Shown one piece after another: positions 17,535-26,977 of a stretch of 36,533 bases of DNA. Every line of letters starts with the position of its first letter. Within the stretch, counting starts at the first letter, position 1. A program made the translations under genes and the position numbers. This stretch comes from Clostridia bacterium (GTDB lineage: Bacteria > Bacillota > Clostridia > Oscillospirales > CAG-272): the NCBI GenBank assembly GCA_017556745.1, contig JAFYMF010000016.1, positions 1 to 36,533 of the forward strand, read 5' to 3'. A model generated the notes under the pieces. The model had not been told where the DNA came from. It worked only from the letters and a program-made list of their open reading frames with translations, and ran no database searches.

Positions 17535-18338
17535 TTAACTGCCGCTACCCGCCACGATCTCAATAAGCTCCTGAGTAATAGCTCCCTGTCTTGCTCTGTT
17601 GTATGCAAGACTGAGCTCATCTATCATTACCTGAGCATTCTTGTCCGCTGCATCCATAGCACAGCGGCGTGCCGCAACCTCACTTGCAAAGCTTTCTCTG
17701 ACCGCCGCAACGAGAATACCTGTTACATACTCACTTACTGCATAGTTAAGCACAGTCATCTCATCAGGCTCAAAGATCATGCCGGTGCTCTTAACACCGG
17801 GCTTTCTCTCAAGTGGAAGTACCCATTTTACTCTCGTTTCCTGAGTCATTACAGACACATACCCGGTATAAACTATACCGAGACGGTCATACTCACCACT
17901 CGCAAAATCATCGCACAGCTTCTTTGCCATACCTGATGCCTCATCTGGAGTAAAATGCTCTGCTGAATAAAACTCACCGTGATATTTATCGCAAGCTTTC
18001 TTTCCTATAGGGATAAGCTCCGCATCGGGATAATCCCTGAGAAATCTGAAAACGTTTGCGTTATATCCGCCGGCAAGACCTCTGTCACCGGCTATTACAA
18101 TCAGTCTTGTACGTCCGGTGTCCCTCTGCTCAAGATATGGACTCTTCTTACACTCACCGGAGGAAGCAAGTATATCCATGGCTTGAGTAAAAGCCTCGGC
18201 GTATCTGCGGCTTTTTGTCATAGCCTCTGTAGCACGTCTGATCTTGGAGGATGCTACAAGGCCCATGGCACGGGTGAGGTGCATGGTGGAGTCGACGCTC
18301 TTTATGCGATTACGCAGTTGTTTAGCATCAGAACCCAT
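17535..18338 (-). CDS. atpG: F-type ATP synthase gamma subunit
   Basis: A 267-residue central-stalk subunit, slightly shorter than the usual 285 or so. Both terminal helices that form the rotating coiled coil are present: KQLRNRIKSVDSTMHLTRAM at the N terminus and ARQGAITQELIEIVAGS at the C terminus. The GDRGLAGGYN motif of the Rossmann-like domain is at about residues 83-92. Starts 6 nt after atpA. Confidence 0.97.
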   Translation of the reverse strand: MGSDAKQLRNRIKSVDSTMHLTRAMGLVASSKIRRATEAMTKSRRYAEAFTQAMDILASSGECKKSPYLEQRDTGRTRLIVIAGDRGLAGGYNANVFRFLRDYPDAELIPIGKKACDKYHGEFYSAEHFTPDEASGMAKKLCDDFASGEYDRLGIVYTGYVSVMTQETRVKWVLPLERKPGVKSTGMIFEPDEMTVLNYAVSEYVTGILVAAVRESFASEVAARRCAMDAADKNAQVMIDELSLAYNRARQGAITQELIEIVAGSGS

Positions 18339-18344
18339 CTATTC

Positions 18345-19838
18345 TCACCTCTGCATTTCCTGTAGTGCCTTCTTCAGCTCCTCGATATCGGCGTCATCGT
18401 AGTAACCGGTCTCGAAACGCTCAAGGAGAGTTCTGTATTCTCCCTCAAGCTTTGCAAAAAGCTCTTTTTCATATTTCTTAACGTCCTTTACAGGAACACT
18501 GTCAAGATAACCGTTGATTACCGCATAAACAATAGCAACCTGACAACCTACACGGACAGGGGTATTTCTGTTCTGCTTAAGAACCTCAACTATCCTCTCA
18601 CCGAGTGCAAGTCGCGCCTTGGTATCTGCATCAAGGTCACTGCCAAACTGTGCAAAAGACTGAAGTTCTCTGTACTGTGAGTAAAGAAGCTTAAGCTCAC
18701 CTGCAACCTTCTTCATAGCCTTGAGCTGTGCAGAACCGCCTACACGGCTGACAGATATACCGGGGTTGATAGCCGGCATAATGCCCGAGTGGAAAAGCTC
18801 GGTCTCAAGGAATATCTGACCGTCGGTTATTGAAATAACATTGGTCGGTATATATGCGGATACGTCACCCGCCTGAGTCTCGATAATGGGAAGAGCGGTA
18901 ATCGAACCTCCGCCGTACTCAGGAGCAACACAAGCGGCACGCTCAAGAAGACGGGAGTGGAGGTAGAATACGTCACCGGGATACGCTTCTCGACCCGGGG
19001 GACGTCTGATAAGAAGAGAGAGTGCACGGTATGCTACCGCGTGCTTGGAAAGATCGTCATATACTATAAGGACATCCTTTCCCTGCTCTCTGAAATACTC
19101 CGCCATAGCACATCCTGCATAGGGAGCTATATACTGCAGTGATGCGGTCTCGGAGGCAGATGCGGAAACAATAACGGTATAGTCCATCGCACCGTTTTTC
19201 TCAAGCTTGTTTACAAGCTGTACCACCGAGGTATTCTTCTGACCTATTGCAACGTAAACACAGATAACACCGGTATTCTTCTGGTTGATTATAGTGTCTA
19301 CCGCGATCTCGGTCTTACCGGTCTGACGGTCACCAATAATAAGCTCACGCTGACCGCGTCCGATGGGGATCATACTGTCTATTGCCTTGATACCTGTCTG
19401 AAGAGGTACCGAGACACTCTTTCTCTCAATTATACCGGGTGCCTCTGACTCAATGGGACGGGTCTCACTTGTTTCAATCGGCCCCTTACCGTCTATCGGC
19501 TCACCCAGAGAGTTTACAACGCGGCCAAGCATTCCCTCGCCAACCGGCACGGAAAGAACTCTGCCGGTACGGCGAACAACTGTTCCTTCTCTTACGTCGT
19601 TACGGTTAGAGAGAAGTGCCACCGACACTGTTTCATCCTCAAGGTTCTGTGTAAGTCCGAAGCTTCCGTCCTCAAACTCAAGAAGCTCTCCCGCCATACA
19701 CTCGCGAAGTCCGTAAACACGTGCAATACCGTCACCCACAAGGATAACTGTACCGGTCTCATTCATTTCGATCTTCGCTCTGTAATTTTTTATTTGTTCT
19801 TTTATTACTTTACTGATCTCTTCGGCTCTGCCGTTCAT
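18345..19838 (-). CDS. atpA: F-type ATP synthase alpha subunit
   Basis: A 497-residue nucleotide-binding, non-catalytic subunit of F1. Walker A is GDRQTGKT at 169-176. [15 protein letters not shown] and the [24 protein letters not shown] block follow, then [10 protein letters not shown] with the arginine finger. Length is normal. The start codon overlaps the atpH stop by 4 nt (ATGA). Confidence 0.98.
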   Translation of the reverse strand: MNGRAEEISKVIKEQIKNYRAKIEMNETGTVILVGDGIARVYGLRECMAGELLEFEDGSFGLTQNLEDETVSVALLSNRNDVREGTVVRRTGRVLSVPVGEGMLGRVVNSLGEPIDGKGPIETSETRPIESEAPGIIERKSVSVPLQTGIKAIDSMIPIGRGQRELIIGDRQTGKTEIAVDTIINQKNTGVICVYVAIGQKNTSVVQLVNKLEKNGAMDYTVIVSASASETASLQYIAPYAGCAMAEYFREQGKDVLIVYDDLSKHAVAYRALSLLIRRPPGREAYPGDVFYLHSRLLERAACVAPEYGGGSITALPIIETQAGDVSAYIPTNVISITDGQIFLETELFHSGIMPAINPGISVSRVGGSAQLKAMKKVAGELKLLYSQYRELQSFAQFGSDLDADTKARLALGERIVEVLKQNRNTPVRVGCQVAIVYAVINGYLDSVPVKDVKKYEKELFAKLEGEYRTLLERFETGYYDDADIEELKKALQEMQR

Positions 19839-20365
19839 TTACTGATCACTTCCTTTACTTCCTGAAGACGGCGTCTTATACTGCCATCTATGACCTTACC
19901 GTCGATCTCTATCATAATACCGCCGATAAGAGACGGATCGATCTCACAGCTGATATGCACAGTATTTCCACTCTGTACCTCCAGCTTCTCTTTTATACGC
20001 GTGATTTCATCATCGGTAAGGGGAACTGTACTGACAACTCTTGCCGCAGATACTCTGTGAGACGCATCAAGAAGCGCCTTATATTCAGAAACACTTTTTT
20101 CAAAGCCGCGTATCCGTCCCGTCTCACACAAAAGAGATACAAAGGACATCACGTCTTCTTCTATCTTACCCTCGAAGGCAGTGCAAAAAAGCTCTGCTCT
20201 TTCCTTACCGGAAATGCCCGGGGATGACAGAAGATCAAGATATTCCGGCTCTGCCTTTATACATTCAAGCACCGTATCAAGGGAATCGGCATAACTATCG
20301 GTCATTCCCCTCTCAAGTCCGAGAGAAAAGAGAGCAACCGCATACTCTTTAGTCAGTTCAGTCAT
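19835..20365 (-). CDS. atpH: F-type ATP synthase delta subunit
   Basis: A 176-residue peripheral-stalk subunit that ties b to the top of F1. It is recognised by [15 protein letters not shown] at the N terminus, the [19 protein letters not shown] middle and the C-terminal [20 protein letters not shown] motif. The ATG at 20365 follows AGGTG at 6 nt; a GTG at 20374 has no binding site. Overlaps atpF by 8 nt and atpA by 4 nt. Confidence 0.96.
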   Translation of the reverse strand: MTELTKEYAVALFSLGLERGMTDSYADSLDTVLECIKAEPEYLDLLSSPGISGKERAELFCTAFEGKIEEDVMSFVSLLCETGRIRGFEKSVSEYKALLDASHRVSAARVVSTVPLTDDEITRIKEKLEVQSGNTVHISCEIDPSLIGGIMIEIDGKVIDGSIRRRLQEVKEVISK

Positions 20366-20864
20366 TGCCGTCACCTATTTTGCTGATAAATGATTCTATC
20401 AGCTCTCTGTGATCCTTTTCATTTATCTCGCGCTCAAGCATTTTCTCTGTGAGTACGGTAGATACCACAACGATCTCCTGCTTGATATCGTCTTGAGCCT
20501 TCTTATGTTCAAGCTCTGCCTCTGCTTCAGCACGGCGAATAATATCTCTCGCCTTATCCTTAGCTTCGTTTATTATCCTGTCACTATTATCATTTGCCTT
20601 ATCTGCGGCATTCTTTATAATGGCCTGTGCCTCCGACTCGGCAGTCTTTATCTTCTCTGCCCAGGCATCACGGTCTGCTTTAGCAGACTTCTCTGCCTCT
20701 GATGCCGCCGCATATCCGGAATCTATCTCAGCCTGTCTTGCGGCCATGATATTTTTTACCGGCTTATAGAGAAAAATTTTAAGAATAAAGAACAAAACGA
20801 CAAGATTGGCAAGGGAAATCAGAATCTGCCAGAGATTGACAGATATAACTTCCAAGGTTTGCAT
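20358..20864 (-). CDS. atpF: F-type ATP synthase b subunit
   Basis: A 168-residue subunit with one N-terminal membrane helix (about residues 10-31, ending FFILKIFLYKPVKNIM), then a long charged coiled coil (AASEAEKSAKADRDAWAEKI and EAKDKARDIIRRAEAEAELE) that forms the stator. The ATG at 20864 follows GGAG at 6 nt; a TTG 12 nt earlier is less likely. Single b-type gene, so a homodimer is expected. Lies 22 nt after atpE. Confidence 0.96.
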   Translation of the reverse strand: MQTLEVISVNLWQILISLANLVVLFFILKIFLYKPVKNIMAARQAEIDSGYAAASEAEKSAKADRDAWAEKIKTAESEAQAIIKNAADKANDNSDRIINEAKDKARDIIRRAEAEAELEHKKAQDDIKQEIVVVSTVLTEKMLEREINEKDHRELIESFISKIGDGND

Positions 20865-20886
20865 ATTTATCTCCAATCCTTTTAAA

Positions 20887-22079
<1,193 letters not shown>

Positions 22080-22087
<8 letters not shown>

Positions 22088-22484
22088 CCTTTTTACCTCC
22101 TTGACTGAACTTGTCAACCAGGGGTCTGATCATTATTGCTACACGTGGAAAAAACAGGGTGACAATAACCGCTACCGTGTTAAAGCAAGGCAGCATCACA
22201 CCTACTGCCGCAGCAGCAAACAAAAAAACAGTACGCAGTGATTGGGACATTTTCATGAGACTTGCCGCACCCTTTTCGTCCTTCTCTACCGCATGCTGAA
22301 CGGTAATTCCCATGAGAAAGAAGTTAAGCACAGCAACAAAAGCAGAAAATAAATTCCCCAGCAGTACCGTCAGATCCCACCGACCGAGTATAAGAAAAAC
22401 AGCCTCGGCGATCACGCTGAAAATCACGGTAAAAGCCGCGATATAGAGCGTTTCTTTTTTTACTGTTTCATTTACTTTTTTCAT
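22080..22484 (-). CDS. atpI: ATP synthase subunit I-like protein
   Basis: A 134-residue membrane protein with four predicted helices (VFSVIAEAVFLIL, LLGNLFSAFVAVLNFFLMG, FLFAAAAVGVMLP, VAVIVTLFFPRVAIMI). The position directly before atpB and the GNLFSAFVAVLNFFL segment fit AtpI, which assists c-ring assembly. Sequence conservation in this family is low, so the name leans on position. The ATG at 22484 follows GGGAGA; the longer frame to 22517 has no support. First gene of the operon. Confidence 0.85.
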
Positions 22485-22537
22485 ATTCTCCCTATGCCGT
22501 AATGGGCAAAAATGCACTGTAAAATATTAATATATTG

Positions 22538-22567
22538 ATTATAATACCAAACAGGCTCATTTGTCAA
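22538..22567 (-). promoter_or_regulatory. atpIp: Promoter of the atp operon
   Basis: A consensus pair TTGACA (22562-22567) and TATAAT (22538-22543) on the minus strand, spacer 18 nt, about 50 nt before atpI. No attenuator hairpin is evident in the leader. Confidence 0.75.
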
Positions 22568-22626
22568 GAACACACAGTGTTAAACCACAAAAGTTTTTAT
22601 CCGTCCATCGCATAAAACCATAAAAC

Positions 22627-22656
22627 TTGACACAGACAAGAAAAATATGATATAAT
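22627..22656 (+). promoter_or_regulatory. Promoter of the secreted C39-like protein gene
   Basis: TTGACA (22627-22632) and TATAAT (22651-22656) with an 18-nt spacer. Back-to-back with the atp promoter, about 60 nt away. Confidence 0.7.
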
Positions 22657-22677
22657 TTTTCTGATTTACATAAAACT

Positions 22678-24252
22678 ATGAAAGGACAATGGGCCCTTTA
22701 CAAAGTTATGAAACGACACATAAATAAATTCAGATATGCGTCTAATATAATCCTTGCAGTGTTTGTCTCCGTTCTGTGTTTTGCTCAAGCGGTTTCATCT
22801 GCACCGATAACAGATGCCTCTCACAGTGACAGTTTTACCATTGCAGAAAGTTATCTTCCTACGGATGGTGCTTACATAATAAAAAATCTTGCATCGGGTA
22901 AGTATCTTTCAGTGGAAAGATATGAATCGAAAGACGAGCAAGAAGAGATGTCTTATGCAGTTCTTTCGGAAGCGAGCGGTGAGGATACTGTTTTCTCTAT
23001 TACTATGCAGTCAGACTATTCCTTCCTTGTAAATGCAGAGTCTGTCGGAAAACATCTTTTCATTTCGAGCGACGAGGATTCACCTCTCCTGCCATTCAAG
23101 GAAACAGACGGTATAACCTCAAGATTTTCCTTTATGCGTCTTGACGACGGAAGCTTCTTTATTTCTCCCATATCAACCGATGACTGTAATCTTGTACTGT
23201 GTGAGGATGAAGAGGGACGACTGTCCCTATCCGCTTTTCTCGGTGAGGCTAATCAATGCTGGATAATGGAAAAACTCCCGGTAATATCGATAAAAATGAA
23301 CCGTGATACCCTCAGTCTTACAGTGGGCAGAAGCAGTATTCTTACTGCTATTACTTATCCTACAGTACCCGACGAGGCTATAGTATATACGTCAAGTGAT
23401 GAGTCTGTTGCCGTCGTAAATGACCAAGGTCTTGTCACCGCAGTAGAAAACGGAACCACCGTTATTACTGCAACCGCCGGTTCCATTTCCGCGGAATGCA
23501 CCGTAACGGTATCAAGAGTAACCGCTTCAACATTTTACAGTCAGCATAACACCACCGGTGGCGGAGGTTGGGACGGTTCGGCGCTTCAGTCACTCAGATT
23601 TGCAGGAAAGCTTTTTGCCCGTGACGGATTCAATCAGACCACTGACTGGATGGACGAGGGATGCCTTAATTGTTGCTTTGCAATGATTCTTAAAAATCTC
23701 GGTGCAACCCTTGACAGCGGATATGATTTCCGCACCGATTCCACTGATAATCTTGAACCGGATCCGTATACCGTCGCTCTCGCAAATTCGGGAAATTACG
23801 GTCCCACAAACGGTAAAGCGAGACTTTACGGAAACCCTGTTGCAATGGATGTTCCACGCATGATATCACGATTTTCAGCAGGTGGATCTCCTCTGATAGC
23901 TACACATCAAAGCGGCGGCAATCCGCAAAAAATAAAAGAGGCATTGGACGAGCATCCCGAGGGAGTTATAGTTGAGGTTTACAAATCGGAGGAATACCGA
24001 CACTTTCTTCTGTTCACCGAATGTGTAAACCCGCAGGATGACCCCAAGAACTACAATTTTATAGTTTGTGACCCATCTGCATTTGACCGAGAATACGGTG
24101 ATCATGTTCTTTTTACTGAAAGTACCTCTTATCTTACTATCGGGTACAGATACAGCCATATAAGAAGCATTAAGACCATAAGTATTCTTTCAGAATACGG
24201 CTATGTTGGCAGTCTTAGAATGGATCGAGTCGGTGACTCGCGTGTGAAATAA
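22678..24252 (+). CDS. Secreted protein with ricin-like, Big2 and C39-like cysteine peptidase domains
   Basis: A 524-residue exported protein. The signal peptide is hydrophobic from about 22 to 41 and cleaves near VSSA-P. Residues 60-200 look like a ricin-type beta-trefoil (GAYIIKNLASGKYLSV, later QCWIMEKLP). Residues 203-280 are a Big2 Ig-like domain (SLTVGRSSILTAITYP, VAVVNDQGLVTAVENGTTVI). The C-terminal 240 residues resemble a C39-like papain-fold domain: D-E-G-C329-L-N-C332-C333-F-A-M, H442 in YRHFLLFTE and D465 in IVCDPS as a possible Cys-His-Asp triad. It may bind glycans or wall polymers and cleave peptides outside the cell. Neither ATG (22678, or 22708, which gives a shorter, more usual signal) has a clear binding site. 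Confidence 0.78.
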   Translation: MKGQWALYKVMKRHINKFRYASNIILAVFVSVLCFAQAVSSAPITDASHSDSFTIAESYLPTDGAYIIKNLASGKYLSVERYESKDEQEEMSYAVLSEASGEDTVFSITMQSDYSFLVNAESVGKHLFISSDEDSPLLPFKETDGITSRFSFMRLDDGSFFISPISTDDCNLVLCEDEEGRLSLSAFLGEANQCWIMEKLPVISIKMNRDTLSLTVGRSSILTAITYPTVPDEAIVYTSSDESVAVVNDQGLVTAVENGTTVITATAGSISAECTVTVSRVTASTFYSQHNTTGGGGWDGSALQSLRFAGKLFARDGFNQTTDWMDEGCLNCCFAMILKNLGATLDSGYDFRTDSTDNLEPDPYTVALANSGNYGPTNGKARLYGNPVAMDVPRMISRFSAGGSPLIATHQSGGNPQKIKEALDEHPEGVIVEVYKSEEYRHFLLFTECVNPQDDPKNYNFIVCDPSAFDREYGDHVLFTESTSYLTIGYRYSHIRSIKTISILSEYGYVGSLRMDRVGDSRVK

Positions 24253-24256
24253 CAAG

Positions 24257-24296
24257 AAAAGTGGGACTGTCTCAACGAGACAGTCCCACTTTTGTT
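24257..24296. terminator. Bidirectional terminator after the C39-like gene
   Basis: A perfect 17-bp stem (24257-24273 with 24277-24293) with an AAC loop, core GGGACTGTCTC/GAGACAGTCCC, and T-runs on both strands. It also closes the microprotein gene on the other strand. Confidence 0.92.
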
Positions 24297-24305
24297 TATC
24301 CTATA

Positions 24306-24398
24306 TCAGTTGCAAGCGCAGCAGAAAATGAGAATAAGTGCAATGATTATAAGCCAAGTATAGTTGTCGTCAAAAAGGTTGCAAAGGCAGTTATTCAT
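24306..24398 (-). CDS. 30-residue Cys-rich membrane microprotein
   Basis: A 30-codon gene too short for usual gene finders. The start ATG (24398) follows AAAGGA (24409-24414) at 10 nt, and the stop lies 10 nt before a strong terminator. The protein begins MNNCLCNLFDDNYTW, has one hydrophobic segment (LIIIALILIF) and ends CCACN, with five cysteines at the two ends of the helix. Short Firmicute proteins of the form C-x-C-x-LF-x(3-5)-W-hydrophobic-FCC are familiar to me from sporulating Clostridia, but that is memory, not a search. A sporulation-type promoter candidate sits upstream (24454-24483). The function is unknown; a spore or membrane role is inference. Confidence 0.65.
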   Translation of the reverse strand: MNNCLCNLFDDNYTWLIIIALILIFCCACN

Positions 24399-24453
24399 AT
24401 TCAAAAAGTCCTTTCTTACACTGTGTGGAGGGTCTGTCGCCCTCTCGTTAACA

Positions 24454-24483
24454 TAGTATGAGAAAGTCACATTTTTGCTACAC
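24454..24483 (-). promoter_or_regulatory. Possible sporulation sigma (G/E-like) promoter for the microprotein
   Basis: On the minus strand CATACTA (24454-24460), a match to sigma-G -10 boxes and close to sigma-E, lies 18 nt after GTGTA (24479-24483), one base from the sigma-G -35 form. No sigma-A pair is evident here. It overlaps the 3' end of the neighbouring membrane protein gene only up to the stop region. Confidence 0.35.
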
Positions 24484-24488
24484 CAAAA

Positions 24489-24986
24489 TCAGATATATAC
24501 GTCACCACTGTCAAAATATCCCTTGTTGACACCGTCAAGAAGATTCATATATTCACCGATACGCTTTGAGAAAAGCATATAGAGCATAATTCCTATCTGA
24601 GTCAGACAGACAACAATGAGCACAGCCACATACACATAGTAAAGCGAGCTGTACTGAATATCATTTCCACCCGGAAGCTTGATATCAAGACCAAGGTACA
24701 CCAATGAATACCCGCCGCAAAGAGTTCCCAGGATCGCAAAGAACTTCACGCCCTGAGCAATCATTACAGCAAACAGTGCACTGAGGATGATCATGATATA
24801 ATTCATCAGACACTCGGTTTTGGGAAGGCCAAAAGAATACGCATACACTGTCTGGATCACAGCAGGAATAACGCGAATACCAACAAAAAGAATAAGCAAG
24901 ATAAAAACAATCTTTTCTGCATGTTGAAACTCGGGATGTTTATCAAGCTGAGAATTGATCAGCTCTTCTCTTTCTTTCTTATTCAT
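24489..24986 (-). CDS. Four-helix membrane protein of unknown function
   Basis: A 165-residue membrane protein. A charged N-terminal segment (KKEREELINSQLDKHPEFQHAE, first 24 residues) precedes four hydrophobic segments, at about 25-48, 60-80, 82-100 and 115-140, and a short acidic tail. I do not recognise a family. It starts 8 nt after the 76-residue membrane protein, has a weak ribosome binding site and is likely translated by coupling. Calls such as DUF-type permease subunit cannot be supported. Confidence 0.7.
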   Translation of the reverse strand: MNKKEREELINSQLDKHPEFQHAEKIVFILLILFVGIRVIPAVIQTVYAYSFGLPKTECLMNYIMIILSALFAVMIAQGVKFFAILGTLCGGYSLVYLGLDIKLPGGNDIQYSSLYYVYVAVLIVVCLTQIGIMLYMLFSKRIGEYMNLLDGVNKGYFDSGDVYI

Positions 24987-24994
24987 CGGTTAAA

Positions 24995-25225
24995 TTACCC
25001 AATCTTACCAAAGAAGAAAAGTAAAGCTGTAACGATACCGCCCACACAGTAGGTAGTAACAACAACAGTAAGAAGCACAAGCACCGCCGAAACATAAGGA
25101 ACTGAGGCAGCAATACTACCGACTACCGTAATGAATATAGGGAGAAATAAATATACCAAAATTACAGCTACAAGGTAGAGTACGTTACGAACCCGATAGC
25201 TGAACGGAAAAATCTCTTCAAGCAT
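24995..25225 (-). CDS. Small membrane protein of unknown function
   Basis: A 76-residue protein with two hydrophobic segments (VLYLVAVILVYLFLPIFITVV and the longer stretch around VSAVLVLLTVV), preceded by a short amphipathic start (MLEEIFPFSYRVR). The ATG has AAGGAG, and a consensus promoter lies upstream, so it is a real gene. It is first in a two-gene unit with the 165-residue membrane protein; both proteins may form one complex, but nothing shows what it does. Confidence 0.72.
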   Translation of the reverse strand: MLEEIFPFSYRVRNVLYLVAVILVYLFLPIFITVVGSIAASVPYVSAVLVLLTVVVTTYCVGGIVTALLFFFGKIG

Positions 25226-25260
25226 AAACTGTTCTCCTTTGTCTAAAATACCTTAGAAAA

Positions 25261-25289
25261 ATTATATCACAGCAGACTTTATTTTTCAA
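25261..25289 (-). promoter_or_regulatory. Promoter of the two membrane protein genes
   Basis: TTGAAA (25284-25289) and TATAAT (25261-25266) on the minus strand with a 17-nt spacer, about 35 nt before the start codon. Confidence 0.7.
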
Positions 25290-25319
25290 GTGGAGACTAA
25301 ATAAACCCACAGATAAAAA

Positions 25320-25880
25320 TCAGAATACCCAATCTGATATTTCTTCGTCCTTCACAATATAAGCTCTTTTTGCAAGCTTTGCCAGCGGTGTATCGGAATA
25401 TGAATCGGAATAAAATTCCTCTATCTCAGCATCTCCGAATATTTCCCTGAACCGCGGAACCTTTTCTTCACCATAGCAGTTCTCTCCGGTATATTTTCCT
25501 GTTTTTTTGTCAACGCGGGATGCAATGAGGGTAGCAACGCCGATCTCTTTACATATGGGAGCCAAAAGAAACTCGGGGGAAGCAGAGACAACAACATCAT
25601 CGTCTCTTCTGTTTTTTCTGTACCAGTCCTTTATCTCCCCCATATTCTCTTTCCAAAACGCCTCAACAAATGAATCTATATCGGGAATACCGCTGAATAC
25701 TCTGTAAAACTTCTCTTTGAAGCGAGTCTTCGGCATTATCTTCAGTGCATATTTTATAGCATAATAACCCTGCATTGGAAGAAAACGCAGAAGAGAAGGC
25801 TTTTTCTTTATACAAAAGAAATAGAATTTTTTTGTTGAATCATGAAATGATATGGTTTTATCAAAATCGTATACGTTCAA
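25320..25880 (-). CDS. HAD-IB family phosphatase (SerB-like)
   Basis: A 186-residue HAD hydrolase. Motif I is D5-F-D7-KT, motif II is VVVSASPEF (Ser in VSAS), and the last motif reads FYSDSYSDTPLAKLA, as in the subfamily IB phosphatases related to phosphoserine phosphatase. The cap is a short helical insert after motif I (residues 20-90). The substrate is unknown. The first codon is TTG at 25880, with GGAG 8 nt upstream (GTGGAGTAAAAACT); no ATG gives a complete motif I. Preceded by a leader of about 145 nt with two tiny open frames. Confidence 0.85.
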   Translation of the reverse strand: MNVYDFDKTISFHDSTKKFYFFCIKKKPSLLRFLPMQGYYAIKYALKIMPKTRFKEKFYRVFSGIPDIDSFVEAFWKENMGEIKDWYRKNRRDDDVVVSASPEFLLAPICKEIGVATLIASRVDKKTGKYTGENCYGEEKVPRFREIFGDAEIEEFYSDSYSDTPLAKLAKRAYIVKDEEISDWVF

Positions 25881-25918
25881 AGTTTTTACTCCACTCTACT
25901 GATAATATGATCCTATAC

Positions 25919-26020
25919 CTATGCCCATAAAATTACTCTCGATAGGCAAGGCTCTACGGCAGTAAACTGTATTTCTACGTTCATCGGCTATATACCGTCA
26001 AAACCGATGCAATTAAACAT
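25919..26020 (-). other. Leader of the HAD gene with two short upstream open frames
   Basis: After the promoter at 26033-26061 the leader holds an ATG frame of 10 codons (26020-25988, preceded by GAGAAG) and, 3 nt later, one of 21 codons (25984-25919). A 6-bp hairpin (25982-25987 with 26004-26009) spans the junction of the two frames. No known riboswitch consensus was recognised. The frames may be chance; the length of the leader is the notable point. Confidence 0.3.
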
Positions 26021-26032
26021 CTTCTCAAAGTA

Positions 26033-26061
26033 ATGATACACTAAAATCAATCCTTTGTCAA
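26033..26061 (-). promoter_or_regulatory. Promoter of the HAD phosphatase gene
   Basis: TTGACA (26056-26061) and TATCAT (26033-26038) on the minus strand with a 17-nt spacer, starting just past the ybaK stop codon. Confidence 0.6.
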
Positions 26062-26078
26062 CGCGAAGCTATTTACAA

Positions 26079-26570
26079 TTACATAAGGTTTTCCTTGACT
26101 ATATCGGCATAACCGAATCTGATGACTTTCATGAGCTCCTCCGGTGACATTTCTACCTGTCTGCCGATCTTCCCCGCACTAAAGCACACAGTATCCAGCT
26201 TCTCTGCTGTGGAATGAAATGTTGTACGGAAAAACTTTTTCATTCCTATAGGTGAACAACCTCCGTGAATATATCCGGTAAGTGGTAACAGCTCTGCCTG
26301 CTTTATCATTTCGATAGACTTTTCCCCTACGGCAGCGGCCGCTTTTTTTAGATCAAGCTCGCAAAGTACAGGCACGTCAAAAACGTAGTGATTACCTGAT
26401 TTACCTACCGTTACAAGGGTTTTGAATACAGTAGCCGGATCTTTTCCAAGTGTCTTGGCAATCTCTTCACCGGGCATTGCTCTTGAGTTATCATATTCGT
26501 ATGATATGTATTTTATCTTTTTTGCGTCAAGAATCCGCATTACATTTGTTTTTTCTTCTGCTTTTGCCAT
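26079..26570 (-). CDS. ybaK: Cys-tRNA(Pro)/Cys-tRNA(Cys) deacylase YbaK-like
   Basis: A 163-residue trans-editing enzyme of the YbaK/EbsC family that removes cysteine from mischarged tRNA(Pro). Family features are KTNVMRILDAKKIKYI at the N terminus, DPATVFKTLVT with the conserved Lys52, GYIHGGCSPIGMKK in the centre and CFSAGKIGRQVEMSPEEL near the end. Length is normal. The ATG at 26570 follows GAGG at 9 nt. Its first 44 nt overlap the end of the coiled-coil gene, so both are probably on one transcript. Confidence 0.93.
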   Translation of the reverse strand: MAKAEEKTNVMRILDAKKIKYISYEYDNSRAMPGEEIAKTLGKDPATVFKTLVTVGKSGNHYVFDVPVLCELDLKKAAAAVGEKSIEMIKQAELLPLTGYIHGGCSPIGMKKFFRTTFHSTAEKLDTVCFSAGKIGRQVEMSPEELMKVIRFGYADIVKENLM

Positions 26571-26790
26571 TTTTCATAACCTCTTTTTCAAACTCATCTG
26601 AGAGAATGATATTTATTTCTTCCCTCAGTTCCTCTATCTCATCGGAATAATCGGAAAACAGAGCAGCATTTTCTTCTCGCTCTGCCTCTCCGGACTTAAA
26701 AATATCTGAAGATATTTCGTCACGCTTTTTCTCCAGTGACAGTATCTCACACGTCAGTCTATTTATTTCCTTCCCTGTCTTCCTTTTCAC
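26527..26790 (-). CDS. Small coiled-coil protein of unknown function
   Basis: An 87-residue, very charged protein that should be almost wholly helical: NRLTCEILSLEKKRDEISSD and the run from DEIEELREEINIIL onward carry heptad-like spacing of Leu and Ile. No signal peptide or membrane helix, and no family recognised. The chosen start is GTG at 26790, 8 nt after AGAGG; a GTG at 26799 is too near that site. It is supported as a gene by a good promoter and by its overlap with ybaK, with which it forms a two-gene unit. Confidence 0.62.
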   Translation of the reverse strand: MKRKTGKEINRLTCEILSLEKKRDEISSDIFKSGEAEREENAALFSDYSDEIEELREEINIILSDEFEKEVMKNGKSRRKNKCNADS

Positions 26791-26823
26791 TGTGAACACC
26801 TCTTACTGTCAAGAGTTTTCCAT

Positions 26824-26852
26824 ATTTTACCATATCTCTCTTCTAATGTCAA
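26824..26852 (-). promoter_or_regulatory. Promoter of the coiled-coil/ybaK unit
   Basis: TTGACA (26847-26852) and TAAAAT (26824-26829) on the minus strand with a 17-nt spacer. Confidence 0.65.
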
Positions 26853-26920
26853 CACCGGGATAAAAATATATACATGTAATCATAAAGTATCGCATATACA
26901 TATTTTATGTTTATTTGCCG

Positions 26921-26949
26921 TTGTTTTTTTGTGATCGGTATGATATAAT
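26921..26949 (+). promoter_or_regulatory. Promoter of the DUF6472-like gene
   Basis: TTGTTT (26921-26926) and TATAAT (26944-26949) with a 17-nt spacer, 28 nt before the start codon. Confidence 0.6.
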
Positions 26950-26977
26950 ATGGTCACAAGGAAAGGAGGGGACAGAA

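Noticed and set aside
24261..24461. A 66-codon + strand frame past the C39-like gene
   Set aside because: It starts inside the terminator stem and lacks a binding site; the opposite strand carries the better supported 30-codon gene.
25881..26078. Riboswitch or tRNA in the HAD leader
   Set aside because: Only a 6-bp hairpin is seen, and no conserved aptamer or cloverleaf pattern was recognised.
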